Assembly: GCF_030376615.1 (NCBI RefSeq)
Contig: NZ_JARRAB010000006.1
Span: forward strand, 163,047-227,046
DNA length: 64,000 nucleotides
Direction: 5' to 3'
Origin: Pseudomonas sp. sp1636
GTDB taxonomy: Bacteria > Pseudomonadota > Gammaproteobacteria > Pseudomonadales > Pseudomonadaceae
Part shown: one piece after another, positions 62,817 through 64,000 of the stretch
Layout: each line of letters opens with the position of its first letter
Position numbering within the stretch: the stretch's first letter is position 1
Notes under the pieces: generated by a model
Seen by the model: only the letters and a program-made list of their open reading frames with translations
Told to the model about the DNA's origin: nothing
Database searches by the model: none
Made by a program: the position numbers and the translations under genes

Positions 62817-63761
62817 ATGGATCACAACACCCTGCTGCTGTTCGCCGCTATCGGCGCCCTGTTACTGCTCGCCTCGGCAATCGGCTGGCTGCTCAAACGC
62901 CGCAGCGGCGACCGACCCAATCCGGTCATCGACAACCTCAACGCGCGCATCAATGCCTGGTGGGTGATGGTGCTGGTGATCGGCTGCGCCTTTCTGTTCG
63001 GCAATATCGGCGTCATCCTGCTGTTTTACTGCGTGTCCTTCTACGCCCTGCGCGAATTCATGACCCTGACCCCGACCCGACGCAGCGACTACCCGGCGCT
63101 GGTGGCCGCCTTCTATTTCGCCTTGCCCATGCAGTACCTGCTGATCGCCGTCGACTGGTACGGCCTGTTCAGTATCTTCATCCCGGTTTACCTGTTTCTC
63201 CTGCTGCCGATTCTCGCCTCCCTGGGCGGCGATACCACGCGCTTTCTCGAGCGGGCGTCCAAGGTGCAGTGGGGGCTGATGATCGCGGTCTACTGCATCT
63301 CGGCGGTGCCGGCCCTGCTGACCCTGGACATCCCCGGCTATGAGGGACGCAACCTGTTGCTGATCGCCTGGCTGATCATGGTGGTGCAGCTCTCCGATGT
63401 GCTGCAGTACGTCTGCGGCAAGCTGTTCGGCAAACACAAGATCGCTCCGCGTCTATCCCCCTCGAAGACGGTCGAAGGTTTTCTCGGTGGGGTAGCCCTG
63501 GCCAGCCTGGTTGGCGCCATGCTGTGCTGGATCACGCCTTTCAGTTTCTGGCAGGCCGCGTTGATGGCCTTGACCGTCAACCTGCTCGGCTTCGCCGGCG
63601 GCCTGGTGATGTCGGCGATCAAGCGCGATCGCGGGGTGAAGGATTGGGGCCACATGATCGAAGGCCACGGCGGCATGCTCGACCGCCTCGACTCGGTGTG
63701 CTTCGCCGCGCCAATCTTCTTCCACTTCGTGCGCTACTGGTGGGTGCCGCCACTGGCCTAG
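62817..63761 (+). CDS. CdsA-like phosphatidate cytidylyltransferase (YnbB-like)
   Basis: 314 residues, about eight membrane helices. Signature segment SAIKRDRGVKDWGHMIEGHG, then GMLDRLDSVCFAAP, matches the family motif S-x-x-KR-x4-KD-x6-GHGG-x2-DR-x-D. Makes CDP-diacylglycerol from phosphatidate and CTP. As a second CdsA it would supply the operon's CDP-alcohol transferase. A paralog in E. coli, YnbB, has been linked to a non-standard glycolipid, which is a hint only. Confidence 0.9.
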   Translation: MDHNTLLLFAAIGALLLLASAIGWLLKRRSGDRPNPVIDNLNARINAWWVMVLVIGCAFLFGNIGVILLFYCVSFYALREFMTLTPTRRSDYPALVAAFYFALPMQYLLIAVDWYGLFSIFIPVYLFLLLPILASLGGDTTRFLERASKVQWGLMIAVYCISAVPALLTLDIPGYEGRNLLLIAWLIMVVQLSDVLQYVCGKLFGKHKIAPRLSPSKTVEGFLGGVALASLVGAMLCWITPFSFWQAALMALTVNLLGFAGGLVMSAIKRDRGVKDWGHMIEGHGGMLDRLDSVCFAAPIFFHFVRYWWVPPLA

Positions 63762-64000
63762 ATTTGCCGACAACAGCGTTCAGGCTATACCAATAAACGA
63801 GCCCCGGTGTATCGACACTGCCGCCGCTTCACTCAAGCCCGGTCAGCGGCATTTTTGCCGCGGGCTGCCAACCGGGGCCGCTGTCCCGAATGGCAGCAAC
63901 ACTTACCGGTTACGCGATCCAGGCAGGGGAGATTTCGCTTGTGTAATCGCCCCTCGGTGTCTTTGTCTGCACCTCCACAGATTCCCGTAGGCGGCGTTTT
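63762..64000. other. Window end, no gene seen
   Basis: 239 bp with no coding frame of note. A GCGGCA/TGCCGC hairpin (63846-63861) could be a weak terminator for the lipid operon, and GGGGCTCG/GGCCGGTT-like inverted pieces surround it. I could not match the last 120 bp to any known small RNA or riboswitch. Confidence 0.35.

Noticed and set aside
63880..64000. Structured RNA or riboswitch at the window end
   Set aside because: Some inverted segments are visible but they match no family I can recognise, and the sequence is cut off.

Overview
The window is a GC-rich chromosomal segment of a Pseudomonas-type gammaproteobacterium. No rRNA, tRNA, intact insertion sequence, phage or CRISPR array was seen. 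Genus-level evidence is gene content and order: glyQ-glyS-gmhB, trkA-rsmB-fmt-def-LysM-dprA-tsaC-qor-hemF-aroE, trpI/trpBA with the LysR activator TrpI, prlC-yheV, the aa3 cytochrome oxidase cluster, and an mtlEFGKD mannitol operon. From memory this is the origin-proximal gene set of P. aeruginosa, though several blocks are joined differently here.

Layout. 0-10 kb: a MocR-type regulator, then the minus-strand cytochrome c oxidase and heme A cluster (coxB-coxA-ctaG-coxC, surf1, an assembly-like gene, ctaA, cyoE, SCO). 10-21 kb: an unknown gene, then a minus-strand mannitol operon (mtlR, mtlE-F-G-K-D-Z) that ends in pgi, so mannitol can be taken up, oxidised to fructose, phosphorylated and isomerised to glucose-6-phosphate from one locus. 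21-22.2 kb: a decayed, relatively AT-rich stretch with a metallophosphoesterase remnant. 22-29 kb: housekeeping and envelope genes (yheV, prlC, gamma-carbonic anhydrase, a broken HAD phosphatase, DUF1161, lipoproteins, dodecin). 29-33 kb: trpI, trpBA, pbpG. 33-39.7 kb: a choline-sulfate island (LysR regulator, choline sulfatase, choline-binding protein, radical-SAM sulfatase maturase, SulP permease). 39.7-57.7 kb: the conserved housekeeping block.

57.7-63.8 kb: a tight six-gene plus-strand lipid operon: CDP-alcohol phosphatidyltransferase, alpha/beta-hydrolase-methyltransferase fusion, PAP2-dual-specificity-phosphatase fusion, a small membrane protein, an acyltransferase and a CdsA-like cytidylyltransferase. 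It resembles E. coli ynbABCD. Its encoded activities could form a self-contained route to a non-standard phospholipid or glycolipid, and its transferase has Asn at two of the four usual metal-binding Asp positions. This is my best candidate for an under-described system.

Other points of note are an inverted pair of 17-bp elements upstream of mtlE (candidate MtlR operators), a palindrome over the start of the choline-sulfate regulator, two gene remnants with definable lesions, and four palindromic intergenic repeats, two of which run into a stop codon. All functional calls come from reading motifs and gene order; no database search was run.
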